A stretch of 64,000 nt of DNA from Clostridia bacterium (GTDB taxonomy: Bacteria; Bacillota; Clostridia; UMGS1810): assembly GCA_017481205.1 (NCBI GenBank), contig JAFUPN010000038.1:1-64000 (forward strand). The letters are read 5' to 3'. The position numbers and the translations under genes are program-made. Position 1 is the first letter of the stretch. The number at the start of each line of letters is the position of its first letter. The notes under the pieces are model-generated. The model was not told where the DNA came from. It ran no database searches and was given only the letters and a program-made list of their open reading frames with translations. Shown here in pieces: positions 17,207-26,592 of this stretch.

Positions 17207-19297
17207 ATGGGTAAGCTTAAGAAAGGCTTTTTTAAACTGAATTTCAAGAAAAAAAGCCTTGTAATGAAGATTATTGCGCTGGTTCTGGTTCTGGCGATTG
17301 TGGGAGGGGTTCTGTATTTCCGCTTCGGAAAGGATGATACTGCATCTGCAGAGCTGATTACTGCCACCGTTACCCGGGGCGATATTACCAATATTGTTGA
17401 GGGTACAGGAGTTATAGAGGCAATAAACCAGTATGAAATCACATCCCTTGCCAAGGGTGATGTTGTTGCCGATTATTTTGAAGAGGGCGATTATGTTCAG
17501 AAGGATCAGCTGCTTTATGAAATAGACAGCTCTTCTGTTTCCACCAGTATAGAAAAGGCAAAGTCAAACTTAGAAAAAGCTCAGATGAATTATGACGATG
17601 CCCTGGAGACTGTTTCCGACCTTAATGTTGTATCCGATTTTTCGGGAGTTATAACAGAGCTTAATGTCAAGGTTGGGGACAATGTTTCAAACGGTATGAC
17701 CGTTGCAAAGATTGTTGACAGTGAAAATCTCATTCTTACCATTCCCTTTAACAGTGAGGATGCCGCAAATATTCATGTGGGTCAGGGAGCTCAGATTTCC
17801 CTTGAAAGCTCCTTTGCTGCAGTAAGCGGTACCGTAACGAGAGTTGCGACCGGCTATGTAACAAATTCTTACGGCGTAGGCGTTACCTCTGTTGAAATCT
17901 CCGTTAAAAATCCCGGCTCCATACTGCCCGGGGATAAGGCTACCGCTATTGTAGGCGACTATGCGTGCAATGATGCGGGAAGCTTTGAGTATACCACCGA
18001 GGCAGAGGTTGTTGCCAAAACAAGCGGTGAGGCTGTGTCTGTCCCTTACAAAAAGGGAGATAAGGTATCTGCCGGAGCAACGGTTGTAAAGCTTCGCAGT
18101 GACAGCGCGGCTCAGAGCGTGCGCTCAAATACCCTGTCCCTCAAGGAAGCACGACTTTCTCTGCAGGACGCGCAGGAGAGCCTGGACGATTACAAAATCA
18201 AAGCGCCTATAGCCGGCAAGGTTATAGAAAAGACGGTAAAAGCCGGAGAAAAGCTTGACCAGAACTCAAGCTCCACCATGGCTATTATTTCCGACCTTTC
18301 CACCCTGGTGTTTGAAATGAGCATAGATGAGCTGGATATCAGCAAAATCCAGTTGGGTCAGACTGTTGATATCACTGCCGATGCCTTTGAGGACAAATCC
18401 TTTACCGGAGTTGTAAGCAATATAAGCATTGTGGGAACCTCTGCCCAGGGCGTAACCAGCTATCCGGTTGAGGTAACCATAGACAACAGCGAGGAGAGCG
18501 GACTCATTCCCGGTATGAACGTAACCGGAGATATTGTTGTAGAGTCTGTGACTGATGTATTGCGTGTTCCTGTTTCTGCAGTGCGCAGGGGTAATTTTGT
18601 TGTTGTAAAGGATGACGGTACCATAGATACAAGCAGCACTATGAGACAAAGTAGAGGCGAAAATGCCGGTGAGAGTATGTCCGAAGACCAAAGACCTGAG
18701 GGAGCTCCGGGCGAAAGACCTCAGGGAATGCCCGAAGGCGAAAGACCCGAAGGAGCACCTGACGCTATGACACCTCCCGAGGAAGCCACGCCACCTGCAG
18801 GAGCATCCGATGCTGAGGCTCAGCCTGCAGGCGAAGTTCAGCCCACATCCGCCAAAAAGGGTGGAGCTGCACCGGGAGGCAGAGAGAGACCCGAGGGCAT
18901 GAGAAGAAATGATACCGGCTCAATCTTTGATATCTTCACCGATACTGCATATGCTGCACCGGCGGATAATGCGGATAAGACAGCGGAAGAAAGAATGGCG
19001 GCACGTATGGAAAATATGAAAAAACAGCTCAATGTACCCGATGGATACACCATAGTAAGCGTAGAGACAGGTCTCAGCGATGATACATATATTGAGATAA
19101 AGAGCGGTCTTACCGAGGGGCAGACAGTGCTTCTTCCCGACAGCACAGACTCTGCTGCAACCACACAGCAGGGTATGATGGGCGGTATGCCCGGCGGTCC
19201 TATGGGCGGCGGAATGCCCGGAGGCATGGGTGGCAATCGTCCTATGGGAGGCGGTGCTCCTATGGGCGGTGGTGCTGCCGGCGGCATGAGAAGATAA
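17207..19297 (+). CDS. MacA/HlyD-like membrane-fusion adaptor of an ABC export system
   Basis: A 696-residue protein; ATG 17207 follows AGGAGG. Residues ~20-45 form one membrane anchor after a Lys-rich N terminus, leaving the rest outside. Two lipoyl-like hairpin halves are visible (VVADYFEEGDYVQKDQLLYEI and IAGKVIEKTVKAGEKLDQ), with helical stretches and a beta-barrel. An unusual low-complexity insertion of about 110 residues (roughly 485-595), rich in Pro, Glu, Gly and Arg with repeated ERPEGAP/ERPQGMP units, interrupts the distal domain. The extreme C terminus is a Gly-Met-Pro tail of GGMPGG-type repeats. The ATPase and permease genes follow directly, so this is the adaptor of a MacAB-like tripartite or Gram-positive equivalent exporter. 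The substrate is unknown. Confidence 0.85.
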   Translation: MGKLKKGFFKLNFKKKSLVMKIIALVLVLAIVGGVLYFRFGKDDTASAELITATVTRGDITNIVEGTGVIEAINQYEITSLAKGDVVADYFEEGDYVQKDQLLYEIDSSSVSTSIEKAKSNLEKAQMNYDDALETVSDLNVVSDFSGVITELNVKVGDNVSNGMTVAKIVDSENLILTIPFNSEDAANIHVGQGAQISLESSFAAVSGTVTRVATGYVTNSYGVGVTSVEISVKNPGSILPGDKATAIVGDYACNDAGSFEYTTEAEVVAKTSGEAVSVPYKKGDKVSAGATVVKLRSDSAAQSVRSNTLSLKEARLSLQDAQESLDDYKIKAPIAGKVIEKTVKAGEKLDQNSSSTMAIISDLSTLVFEMSIDELDISKIQLGQTVDITADAFEDKSFTGVVSNISIVGTSAQGVTSYPVEVTIDNSEESGLIPGMNVTGDIVVESVTDVLRVPVSAVRRGNFVVVKDDGTIDTSSTMRQSRGENAGESMSEDQRPEGAPGERPQGMPEGERPEGAPDAMTPPEEATPPAGASDAEAQPAGEVQPTSAKKGGAAPGGRERPEGMRRNDTGSIFDIFTDTAYAAPADNADKTAEERMAARMENMKKQLNVPDGYTIVSVETGLSDDTYIEIKSGLTEGQTVLLPDSTDSAATTQQGMMGGMPGGPMGGGMPGGMGGNRPMGGGAPMGGGAAGGMRR

Positions 19298-19328
19298 TTC
19301 CCGTAGGAAAGGAGCCGTACATACAAGA

Positions 19329-20015
19329 ATGATTGAATTAAAAAACATATACAAAATATATGGCGACGGCGAAGGCGAAATCAGGGCTCTGGACGGAATA
19401 TCCCTCCATGTGAGCAAGGGAGAGTTTGTCAGCATTGTAGGCTCTTCCGGCTCAGGTAAATCAACCTGTATGAACATTATAGGCTGTCTGGATATTCCCA
19501 CAAGTGGCGAGTATTATCTCAACGGCACTGATGTGAGCACCATGACAGAAAATGAGCTTGCCCATGTGCGCAACCGTGAGCTTGGCTTTATATTTCAGCA
19601 GTACAACCTGATTCCCAAGCTTACCGTCCGTGAGAATGTGGAGCTGCCCCTCCTTTATAAGGGGGTCAAGGCTCATGAGCGCACAGAGCTTGCGCTTCAT
19701 GCACTGGACAGGGTAGGCCTCGGCGACAGGGGTGACAAATACCCCTCCCAACTGTCCGGCGGTCAGCAGCAGCGTGTTTCCATAGCCCGTGCCTTGGCGG
19801 GAGAGCCTCCTGTTATACTTGCCGATGAGCCCACCGGTGCTCTTGATTCCAAGACAGGCAGAGAGGTGCTGGATTTTCTCAAGCAGCTCAACCGTGAGGG
19901 CACAACCATCGTGCTGATTACCCATGACAATTCCATAGCCGCAGAGATAAAGCGAGTTGTCCGCATACAGGACGGACGCATCGTTTCCGATGAAGTAAAG
20001 GAGGATTTGCAATGA
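19329..20015 (+). CDS. ABC transporter ATP-binding protein, MacB/LolD type
   Basis: A 228-residue ATPase with Walker A GSSGSGKST (38-46), signature LSGGQQQR, Walker B ILADEPTGALD and the switch histidine in LITHD. This is the FtsE/LolD/MacB subclass, which powers mechanotransmission by FtsX-like permeases. AAAGGAG lies upstream of ATG 19329, 31 bases after the adaptor gene, and its last codons overlap the permease start (ATGA). Confidence 0.93.
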   Translation: MIELKNIYKIYGDGEGEIRALDGISLHVSKGEFVSIVGSSGSGKSTCMNIIGCLDIPTSGEYYLNGTDVSTMTENELAHVRNRELGFIFQQYNLIPKLTVRENVELPLLYKGVKAHERTELALHALDRVGLGDRGDKYPSQLSGGQQQRVSIARALAGEPPVILADEPTGALDSKTGREVLDFLKQLNREGTTIVLITHDNSIAAEIKRVVRIQDGRIVSDEVKEDLQ

Positions 20016-21187
20016 ATATAAAGCAAGCCTTCAGCTTGGCTATAAAAAGCCTTGCGGGAAGCAAAATGAGATCCTTTCTTACCATGCTGGGTATTATCAT
20101 AGGTGTTGCGGCGGTTATTATTATCGTAAGCATAGTAAACGGTATGACCAAGGATATTATTGATGAATTTGAGAGTATGGGCGCAACCACCATTACCGTA
20201 TCTGTCCGGGGCAGAGGCGGCAACAGAAGCGTGTCTATAGACGATATGCAGAATCTTGTTGACGACAACCCGGAGTATCTTAAATCCATGACTCCCAATA
20301 TAACAGTTCCCGGTGCCACTGCAAAAAACGGCAGCGACAACCTTGATGTATCCAGCTGTGTGGGTGTAAATGAGTATTACACAGATATCAAGGGTCTTGT
20401 GGTTGAGCAGGGCAGAGGTATTGAGTATGTGGACTGCGAGGCGAGACTGCGCAACTGCGTTATCGGTACATATATAGCCAATGAGCTCTACCAGGGGCAG
20501 GCTCTGGGTCAGCAGATAAGAATAAACGGACAGATATATACCATTGTAGGCATTCTTGAGGAGCAGGCAGACAGCACCGAGGCAAGCAGCGACGATATTA
20601 TAATCGTGCCCTATACCCTTGCTTCCAGATTGTCAAACAGCTTTACCATGGGCAGCTACACCTTCAATGCGGTGAGCAAGGAGGTTGCCGACGAGGCTCA
20701 GGAGCTTATAGATGATTACCTCCTGGGTGTGTTTTCAAATACAAATGCATACAATGTGTCAAACATGTCGTCTATGATTGACTCTATCAACGAAATGACA
20801 GCCACAATGTCACTTGTGCTTGCAGGTGTTGCAGGAGTTTCCCTGCTGGTCGGCGGTATCGGCATTATGAATATCATGCTGGTGTCCGTAACAGAGCGTA
20901 CCAGAGAAATAGGTATCAGAAAATCCCTTGGTGCAACCCCCTGGGATATTATGAGCCAGTTTGTTGTGGAGGCCATAACAACCAGCTGTATAGGAGGAGT
21001 ATTGGGCATCTTGCTTGGCATAGGCGGCTCCTATGCCGCCACACTGTTTGATATGACGGCGGTTATATCAGTACCTGCGATTCTGCTGTCCTTTTCAATC
21101 TCGGCAATGATAGGTATAGCCTTTGGCTATTTCCCTGCCAAGAAGGCCTCAAAGCTCAATCCTATAGATGCCCTGCGATATGACTAA
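20012..21187 (+). CDS. ABC transporter permease, MacB/FtsX type
   Basis: A 391-residue membrane protein with the MacB layout: N-terminal MRSFLTMLGIIIGVAAVI helix, a ~220-residue extracellular core domain, and three C-terminal helices including GGIGIMNIMLVSVTERTREIGIRKSLGA, the hallmark FtsX motif. It starts at ATG 20012 within the ATPase stop (ATGA overlap), implying translational coupling. Together with the two preceding genes it forms an export pump for a peptide, lipid or drug. The downstream SLH gene begins 26 bases later and may be part of the unit. Confidence 0.92.
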   Translation: MNIKQAFSLAIKSLAGSKMRSFLTMLGIIIGVAAVIIIVSIVNGMTKDIIDEFESMGATTITVSVRGRGGNRSVSIDDMQNLVDDNPEYLKSMTPNITVPGATAKNGSDNLDVSSCVGVNEYYTDIKGLVVEQGRGIEYVDCEARLRNCVIGTYIANELYQGQALGQQIRINGQIYTIVGILEEQADSTEASSDDIIIVPYTLASRLSNSFTMGSYTFNAVSKEVADEAQELIDDYLLGVFSNTNAYNVSNMSSMIDSINEMTATMSLVLAGVAGVSLLVGGIGIMNIMLVSVTERTREIGIRKSLGATPWDIMSQFVVEAITTSCIGGVLGILLGIGGSYAATLFDMTAVISVPAILLSFSISAMIGIAFGYFPAKKASKLNPIDALRYD

Positions 21188-21212
21188 CCGAAAGAAAGGA
21201 ATGATTTTAATA

Positions 21213-23525
21213 ATGAAAAGACTTATATGTGTTTTTCTGACTGTGGCAATGATTTTCAGTCTGCCTGCAGTGACTTTTGCCGCTGCGAATACAACCGAAT
21301 ATGACGAATCAAATGCCATACTTTTATCAAAAACACTTAATATAATGGTTGGCGATACCAATGGTAATATGAATCTGGATAATTTTGTTTCCAGAGCGGA
21401 GTTTACCAAGATTGCAGTGGCTATGTCTCAGTACCGCAATATGGTTCCTCCCACATCGACAACCTCATTTTTCCGTGATTGCTCCTTTAAGCACTGGGCG
21501 GCTCCCTATGTAAGGCTCGCCGTTACAAACGGGCTTATCACAGGCTATCCCGACGGCACATTCTGCCCTGATAATACAGTTCTTCTGGAAGAGGCAGTAA
21601 CGGTTATGCTCAAGCTCCTGGGCTACACCTCAGAGGATTTCGGCTCATCCTGGCCCTACGGTCAGATTGGCATTGCTACAAATGAGCATGTGTTGGACAA
21701 CATAACCACTCAGGTGGGTGATGAACTCAAGCGCAGAGATGTGCTCAAGCTTATATACAACACCCTTGTTGCCAAGCCAAAGAGTGCGTCGGATGTAAAT
21801 GCAAAATACCTGCAGTCCCTCAACTGCAATATATATGAGGATGCAATCCTCATTGCCACCAATACGGAAAACGACAGCGTTACACCCGGCTATGTACTTA
21901 CCAGCGACGGCACCTTCAAAATAGGCAGTGACTTCGACCACGGTCTTATCGGGCGCAAGGGTGACCTTATTGTTATAAACGGCAATGACTATGCGGCATT
22001 TATGCAGTCTGTGCAGACTGTGCAGAAGCATGTTGTATATTCAATGCTGGATAACTCGGTTATTACCTATAGCAACGGCGCAATGTCAAGCTTTGAGGCA
22101 GACAATAATATCGCCGTATATCAGGACACAAACAAAACCACCTTCGGCGCAATCCGCAGCAGCCTTTCCAGTGGCGATACAGTTTATCTTATGAAAAATG
22201 CGGCGGGCAATGTTGACTACATGACAGTAACAACAGACAATATGGCGGGTCCCTATACAGTCAGCGGAAGCTCTCAGCTCAGTCAGCTTGGTATAGATGC
22301 CGGCTCTGCAACGGTTATGCGTGACGGTGTGAGAGCAGACAGCAGTGCAATTCAGGCAAATGACATAGTATATTACCTTGCAGATATCAACACAGTGTTT
22401 GCCTACAGCCGCAAGATAACCGGCGTATATGAAAAAGCAACTCCCAATAAGGATATGCCCACCTCGGTTACGGTTTCCGGTACAGCTTATACAATTGAAA
22501 CTGCAGCTGCATTTGATAAGCTCTCTTCAAACGGAAGCTGCAAAATCGGCGATACAATAACCCTGCTTATGGGCAAGGACGGTCAGATTGCAGATGTAAT
22601 CACCTCCACAGCCGGAACATCGGAGGAGCTTGTGGGCTATCTTATCGGCACCGGTACCAAGGAATTTACCAATTCCGATGACGAATCCTACACAGCCATA
22701 TATGCAACCCTTATTCAGCCCGACGGCAGTGAGCTTGAGGTTATTACCGACAAGAACTATTCAAGCTTTATAAACCGTATTATGACAGCAAGCTTTGAAA
22801 ACGGTGTTGCAACCCTTACCGCATACAAAAAGGGAAGTGAAAAGCTGAGCGGACTTGTCAGCGCAAAGAATATGAAGCTCGGCAGCACAGCAGTTGATGA
22901 AAATGCACAGATTCTTGATGTTACCACCACCAGCGACAATGACCCGGGCTCGTATGCAAGAGTGTATCTGCAGCGCCTTGACGGTATAAGCCTGTCTGAT
23001 TCAAAGATTCTTTATGCAAACAAAAATACAAGCGGAAAAATTGATAAGCTGATTTTGCTTGATGCAACAGGTGACGCATATTCATACGGCGTTATCACCG
23101 AGGTTAAAACAAGCAAAACAAAGGTCGGCGAGGATGAGTATGATGTAACCGGCAGAAGCTACAGTATAAATGTTGCCGGCTCTCAATATAGCACAAGCAC
23201 AAATTACGGCAGTGCTTTCTCAACCGGCTCTCCCGTGGCACTGACCCTTTCCGGAAACAGCATAAACACAATGAAAAAGCTTAATTCCTCCGGCACGGTT
23301 AAAAAGATAGGTGAGGGAACTGTTACCGTTGGCAGCAGCACTTATCTCACCGCAGACAATCTTGTTGCATACAAGTCAAATCTTTCATCAGGAATTTCAA
23401 CCTATACCATTATCCCCATAAGCGAGCTTAAGGGCAATGAGGATAATTACACAATAACTGCCTACAGTGATAAAAATTCCAACTCGGGCGGCAGAGTAAG
23501 ACTTCTTATTGTAAAAGAAAAGTAA
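21213..23525 (+). CDS. Secreted S-layer-homology (SLH) domain protein
   Basis: A 770-residue protein. ATG 21213 gives the signal peptide MKRLICVFLTVAMIF..FAAA and stands 12 bases after AAAGGA; the ATG at 21201 is too close to that site. Residues ~40-160 contain SLH repeats: FVSRAEFTKIAVAM..., then FRDCSFKHWAAPYVRLAVTNGLITGYPDGTFCPDNTVLLEEAVTVML, in short the WA..Y...G...G..DG.F.P motif that pins proteins to pyruvylated wall polymer. The remaining 600 residues are Ser/Thr/Gly/Asp-rich beta structure with no recognised enzyme. It may act with the ABC exporter in envelope maintenance, which is inference from adjacency. A terminator-like structure follows. Confidence 0.85.
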   Translation: MKRLICVFLTVAMIFSLPAVTFAAANTTEYDESNAILLSKTLNIMVGDTNGNMNLDNFVSRAEFTKIAVAMSQYRNMVPPTSTTSFFRDCSFKHWAAPYVRLAVTNGLITGYPDGTFCPDNTVLLEEAVTVMLKLLGYTSEDFGSSWPYGQIGIATNEHVLDNITTQVGDELKRRDVLKLIYNTLVAKPKSASDVNAKYLQSLNCNIYEDAILIATNTENDSVTPGYVLTSDGTFKIGSDFDHGLIGRKGDLIVINGNDYAAFMQSVQTVQKHVVYSMLDNSVITYSNGAMSSFEADNNIAVYQDTNKTTFGAIRSSLSSGDTVYLMKNAAGNVDYMTVTTDNMAGPYTVSGSSQLSQLGIDAGSATVMRDGVRADSSAIQANDIVYYLADINTVFAYSRKITGVYEKATPNKDMPTSVTVSGTAYTIETAAAFDKLSSNGSCKIGDTITLLMGKDGQIADVITSTAGTSEELVGYLIGTGTKEFTNSDDESYTAIYATLIQPDGSELEVITDKNYSSFINRIMTASFENGVATLTAYKKGSEKLSGLVSAKNMKLGSTAVDENAQILDVTTTSDNDPGSYARVYLQRLDGISLSDSKILYANKNTSGKIDKLILLDATGDAYSYGVITEVKTSKTKVGEDEYDVTGRSYSINVAGSQYSTSTNYGSAFSTGSPVALTLSGNSINTMKKLNSSGTVKKIGEGTVTVGSSTYLTADNLVAYKSNLSSGISTYTIIPISELKGNEDNYTITAYSDKNSNSGGRVRLLIVKEK

Positions 23526-23599
23526 GAAATAGCCTTACACAACCAATACAAAAGACGATTTTGAAATAAAATTTATAATTCCAAAACTCAAAATGACCT

Positions 23600-23679
23600 A
23601 AAACACAGTATTGATATAAACAAACCTGTTTTTTTCCCCACGGCAGCGGTTTGTAATCTATACTGTGTTTTTTATTTTT
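23600..23679 (+). terminator. Long interrupted stem with T-run after the SLH gene
   Basis: AAAACACAGTA (23600-23610) pairs with TACTGTGTTTT (23661-23671), followed by TTATTTTT. An inner pairing AACAAACC/GGTTTGT extends the stem. This ends the SLH transcript. Confidence 0.6.
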
Positions 23680-23776
23680 AAAAAAATTTTGTTTTGTAGG
23701 CGAAAAGTGACACCCCAATAGGATATAATTCAATTAATACATAAAATGCAAGAATTATATTAAGGAGGAATTTTTT

Positions 23777-24694
23777 ATGGCACGCCCTGTAAAAGACGGA
23801 TTGGATTATTTTCCTTTCGATACAGCATTGGATACAAGGACAGAGCTTATTTTGGCAGAATTCGGTTTTGTCGGATTGAGTATAGTTACTTTTCTTTATT
23901 CAAAAATTTATGGAGAAAAGGGATACTACTGTGAGTGGTCGGATGAGGTTGCATTGTTGTTTTCATCAAGGTATAAGGTGGATGAAGAAACTGTCAGCAA
24001 GGTTGTAGCTTCCGCAGTGAAGCGGGGGATATTTGACAGCGAAATGTACAGTCGGTACAGTATCCTTACATCTGCCGACATTCAGGAAGTATATTTTGAA
24101 GCGGTAAAGCGCCGCAATACTCTGAAAGTGAAAAATGAGTATTTGCTTATACCCTTTAAGGGTGAGGTTATTGTTAACAATAGAGAGTCTATTGCATACA
24201 ATAACGACTCTATTGCATGCAATAACGCCTCTATTGTATGCAATAATACACAAACTAAAGTAAAGGAAACAGAAAAAGAAATAAAAATAGATAAAAATAT
24301 ATCAAACAACAACAAACAAAACAAAAAAGAACGCGCACTTATCAAAACAGCATATGAAACCAATATAGGACCTCTCAGTCCCACGGTAGAGGAAAATCTG
24401 TTAAAATGGCTTGATGATGTTGACGTCAGCCTGATAATATATGCCATTGAAAAAGCTGTTGAATACGGCTCTAAAAAGCCTATATACATATATGCTGTAC
24501 TAAGTAATCAGCTTGCCGCAGGCAATAAAACAGCCGAACAGGCAGAAAAGAGCTGTTCCACCTATAAGTACGGGCATTGTACCGGTAGGAAGAACGCCTT
24601 CTGTGACTACGGCTCAGACGGCTATGAGCTGGAGCAGGAGATAATGAAAAGGCAGTTTGCGGAGTTTGATGAGGAGTTGTATCTTAACGGATAG
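23777..24694 (+). CDS. DUF4373 (Lin1244/Lin1753 N-terminal) domain protein, replication-organiser-like
   Basis: A 305-residue protein starting at ATG 23777 after AAGGAGG. The N-terminal ~115 residues (GLDYFPFDTALDT..ELILAEFGFVGLSIVTFLYSKIYGEKGYYCEW) match the DUF4373 domain found in phage-type replisome organisers and DnaD-like proteins. A low-complexity Asn/Ser/Ala linker follows (repeated NN.SI..N units at ~135-155, where the DNA also has near-repeats), then a Lys-rich stretch and a DnaD-like helical part (residues ~190-260). The protein may be a phage or plasmid remnant domesticated in the chromosome, but no other phage gene is nearby. Its role is unknown. The linker's repeated codons suggest slippage. 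Confidence 0.7.
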   Translation: MARPVKDGLDYFPFDTALDTRTELILAEFGFVGLSIVTFLYSKIYGEKGYYCEWSDEVALLFSSRYKVDEETVSKVVASAVKRGIFDSEMYSRYSILTSADIQEVYFEAVKRRNTLKVKNEYLLIPFKGEVIVNNRESIAYNNDSIACNNASIVCNNTQTKVKETEKEIKIDKNISNNNKQNKKERALIKTAYETNIGPLSPTVEENLLKWLDDVDVSLIIYAIEKAVEYGSKKPIYIYAVLSNQLAAGNKTAEQAEKSCSTYKYGHCTGRKNAFCDYGSDGYELEQEIMKRQFAEFDEELYLNG

Positions 24695-24747
24695 CATTTT
24701 CGGCTAGGCATGTAAAACCTTGGTTTTCTGTGCCAAAGCAGCCCCGT

Positions 24748-24909
24748 CAGGCTGTCGAATTATTACCGATTTTGCTCGCCATTCTGTAGGGACTGGGCGC
24801 TTTTTGCACAGAAAATCAGGATTTTCCATGCAAAAAGGATGCAAAGCATCTGACTGCCACCGTCCCTGAATGGCTCTTTTGTGCGACAATTGAATTATCC
24901 GACAGTCTG
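24748..24909. mobile_element. MITE-like element, family B, copy 1 (162 bp) with 4-bp target duplication
   Basis: Begins CAGGCTGTCGAATTATT and ends AATTATCCGACAGTCTG as imperfect inverted repeats. It is flanked on both sides by CCGT (24744-24747 and 24910-24913). One end matches 37 bases of the element at 51330-51481 in opposite orientation. No open frame. Confidence 0.8.
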
Positions 24910-25077
24910 CCGTCCCCACAAAATGGAACATTTGCGGGTTCTTTAACGTCACGTCCTACGGATTTATTTCATACAGAAAAATAAGTAAATCTGTGGTAAA
25001 CATCTGTAATCTGTTTGTAACATTTTCACAAAATTTTGTTTTTTGCAGAAATCGGATAATTTTTTTTGTTTTACCTA

Positions 25078-25106
25078 TTGCAAAAATCCCAAAAATAAGG
25101 TAAAAT
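25078..25106 (+). promoter_or_regulatory. Promoter of the mraZ/dcw cluster
   Basis: TTGCAA (25078-25083), 17 bases, TAAAAT (25101-25106), placing the transcript start near 25113 and directly in front of the repeated AGTGG boxes. Confidence 0.6.
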
Positions 25107-25116
25107 TTATGTACTG

Positions 25117-25173
25117 AGTGGTAGATTGTGACACTAAGTGGATGAAAGTGGTAGAAAATCAGCTCAGGTGGTG
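25117..25173 (+). promoter_or_regulatory. MraZ-type repeat operator in the mraZ leader
   Basis: AGTGGTAGA (25117-25125), AAGTGGATGA (25136-25145), AAAGTGGTAGA (25145-25155) and GGTGGTG (25167-25173) form a series of same-strand GTGG repeats. MraZ binds tandem GTG/TGGG-type boxes upstream of its own gene in other bacteria, so these should mediate autoregulation. Confidence 0.65.
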
Positions 25174-25202
25174 TAAAAATACTCAGAAACGGGGGTGAGG
25201 TC

Positions 25203-25634
25203 TTGTTCAGTGGAGAATATAATCACAGTGTGGATGCAAAGGGCAGAGTTATCATGCCGTCCAAATTCCGAGAAACATTGGGAAACAAATTCTGGATTAC
25301 CCGCGGACTTGACAAAAACCTCACCGTATATTCCTGCGACGAATGGCAGAAGGTGTATGAAAAGCTCAGTACACTGCCTTTTGTAGACAGAAATTCCCGC
25401 GCGCTCTCAAGACTCTTGCTTTCCGGTTGTGTTGAATGTGAAGTGGACAAGCAGGGCAGAATACTCATCCCTCAGCCCCTGCGTACATATGCCGGTATAG
25501 AAAAGGATGTTACGGTTATCGGCAACGGAAACAAGGTTGAAATCTGGAGCAGCGAAAACTGGGATACTTACCTTACAGACCTTGACCCCGACCTGGTGGC
25601 AAGCAACCTGTGTGACCTGGGAATTATGATATAG
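25203..25634 (+). CDS. mraZ: Transcriptional regulator MraZ
   Basis: A 143-residue AbrB-fold protein with two SpoVT-like halves: GEYNHSVDAKGRVIMPSKFRE at the N terminus and CEVDKQGRILIPQPLRTYA from residue ~78. The DxKGR and DxQGR loops are the DNA-binding signatures. The start is TTG 25203 after GGGGGTGAGG, giving MFSGEY, the conserved N terminus; there is no ATG alternative. As first gene of the division cluster it is expected to oligomerise on the GTGG boxes in its own leader and set expression of the operon. rsmH begins 12 bases after the stop. Confidence 0.95.
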   Translation: MFSGEYNHSVDAKGRVIMPSKFRETLGNKFWITRGLDKNLTVYSCDEWQKVYEKLSTLPFVDRNSRALSRLLLSGCVECEVDKQGRILIPQPLRTYAGIEKDVTVIGNGNKVEIWSSENWDTYLTDLDPDLVASNLCDLGIMI

Positions 25635-25646
25635 GACGGATGCTAA

Positions 25647-26579
25647 ATGGAATTCAAGCATATTTCCGTGCTCCTTGAGGAGGCAACGGACGCACTGAAT
25701 ATAAAAAAAGACGGAATATATGTTGACGGCACCATGGGAGGCGGAGGACACAGCCTGAGAATTGTATCACGGCTCTCATCCGAAGGACTTCTTATAGGTA
25801 TTGACCGTGATATGCAGGCCATAGAGGCAAGCAAAAAACGTCTTGAGGGCTACTCTAATGTCCGCTTTGTACATGACAATTTTCACAATATATCCCGTAT
25901 ATTGGAAGCCGAGGGAATCTCCGGTATAGACGGAATGACAGTTGACCTGGGAGTTTCGTCCTATCAGCTGGACACTGCGGAGCGGGGCTTCAGCTATATG
26001 GAGGACGCACCTCTTGATATGCGTATGAACCGCGAGGACAAGCTCAGCGCCTATGAGGTGGTAAACACCTATTCCGAGCAGGAGCTTGCGAGAATAATGT
26101 TTGAATACGGAGAAGAAAAATTCTCTAAAAAAATTGCCCGTCTTATTGTGCAGCAAAGAGCTCATAAACCTGTTGAAACTACCTTGGAGCTTGTTGAAAT
26201 TATTAAAAAAGCAATACCGGAAAAATTTCGTCAGAAGGGCTCGCACCCGGCAAAAAGAGTTTTTCAGGCAATCAGAATTGAGGTAAATGCCGAGCTTGAC
26301 CCGCTTAATGACGCAATAGAGGATATGTTTTCCTGCCTCAATACCGGCGGAAGACTTTCGATTATTACCTTCCATTCTCTTGAGGACCGCATTGTGAAAA
26401 ACAAATTTCGCTCACTTGCCACAGGGTGTACATGTCCGCCGGAATTTCCCATATGCGTGTGCGGCAAGAAGCCCAGAGGTAAGGTGATTACCACCAAGCC
26501 CATACTTCCCGGCGAAAAGGAATGTGAAGAAAACAAAAGAGCAAAGAGCGCAAAGCTCAGAGTAATAGAAAAATTGTAG
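25647..26579 (+). CDS. rsmH: 16S rRNA (cytosine-1402-N4)-methyltransferase RsmH
   Basis: A 310-residue class I SAM-dependent enzyme modifying C1402 in the ribosomal P site. It shows [12 protein letters not shown] at the N terminus, the SAM loop [11 protein letters not shown] (residues ~27-37), [11 protein letters not shown], and [10 protein letters not shown], all RsmH signatures, and the C-terminal [15 protein letters not shown] motif. There is a Cys cluster ([16 protein letters not shown]) near residue 260, as in Firmicute homologues. It starts at ATG 25647 between mraZ and ftsL, the canonical dcw position. Confidence 0.96.
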   Translation: MEFKHISVLLEEATDALNIKKDGIYVDGTMGGGGHSLRIVSRLSSEGLLIGIDRDMQAIEASKKRLEGYSNVRFVHDNFHNISRILEAEGISGIDGMTVDLGVSSYQLDTAERGFSYMEDAPLDMRMNREDKLSAYEVVNTYSEQELARIMFEYGEEKFSKKIARLIVQQRAHKPVETTLELVEIIKKAIPEKFRQKGSHPAKRVFQAIRIEVNAELDPLNDAIEDMFSCLNTGGRLSIITFHSLEDRIVKNKFRSLATGCTCPPEFPICVCGKKPRGKVITTKPILPGEKECEENKRAKSAKLRVIEKL

Positions 26580-26592
26580 GAGGATAGGTCTG

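Larger units (their letters stand above)
24695..25202. other. Gene-free stretch between the DUF4373 gene and mraZ
   Basis: No coding sequence is supported. It holds a TIR element (24748-24909), ~150 bases of AT-rich DNA with nothing recognised, then the mraZ promoter and repeat operators. Confidence 0.7.
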
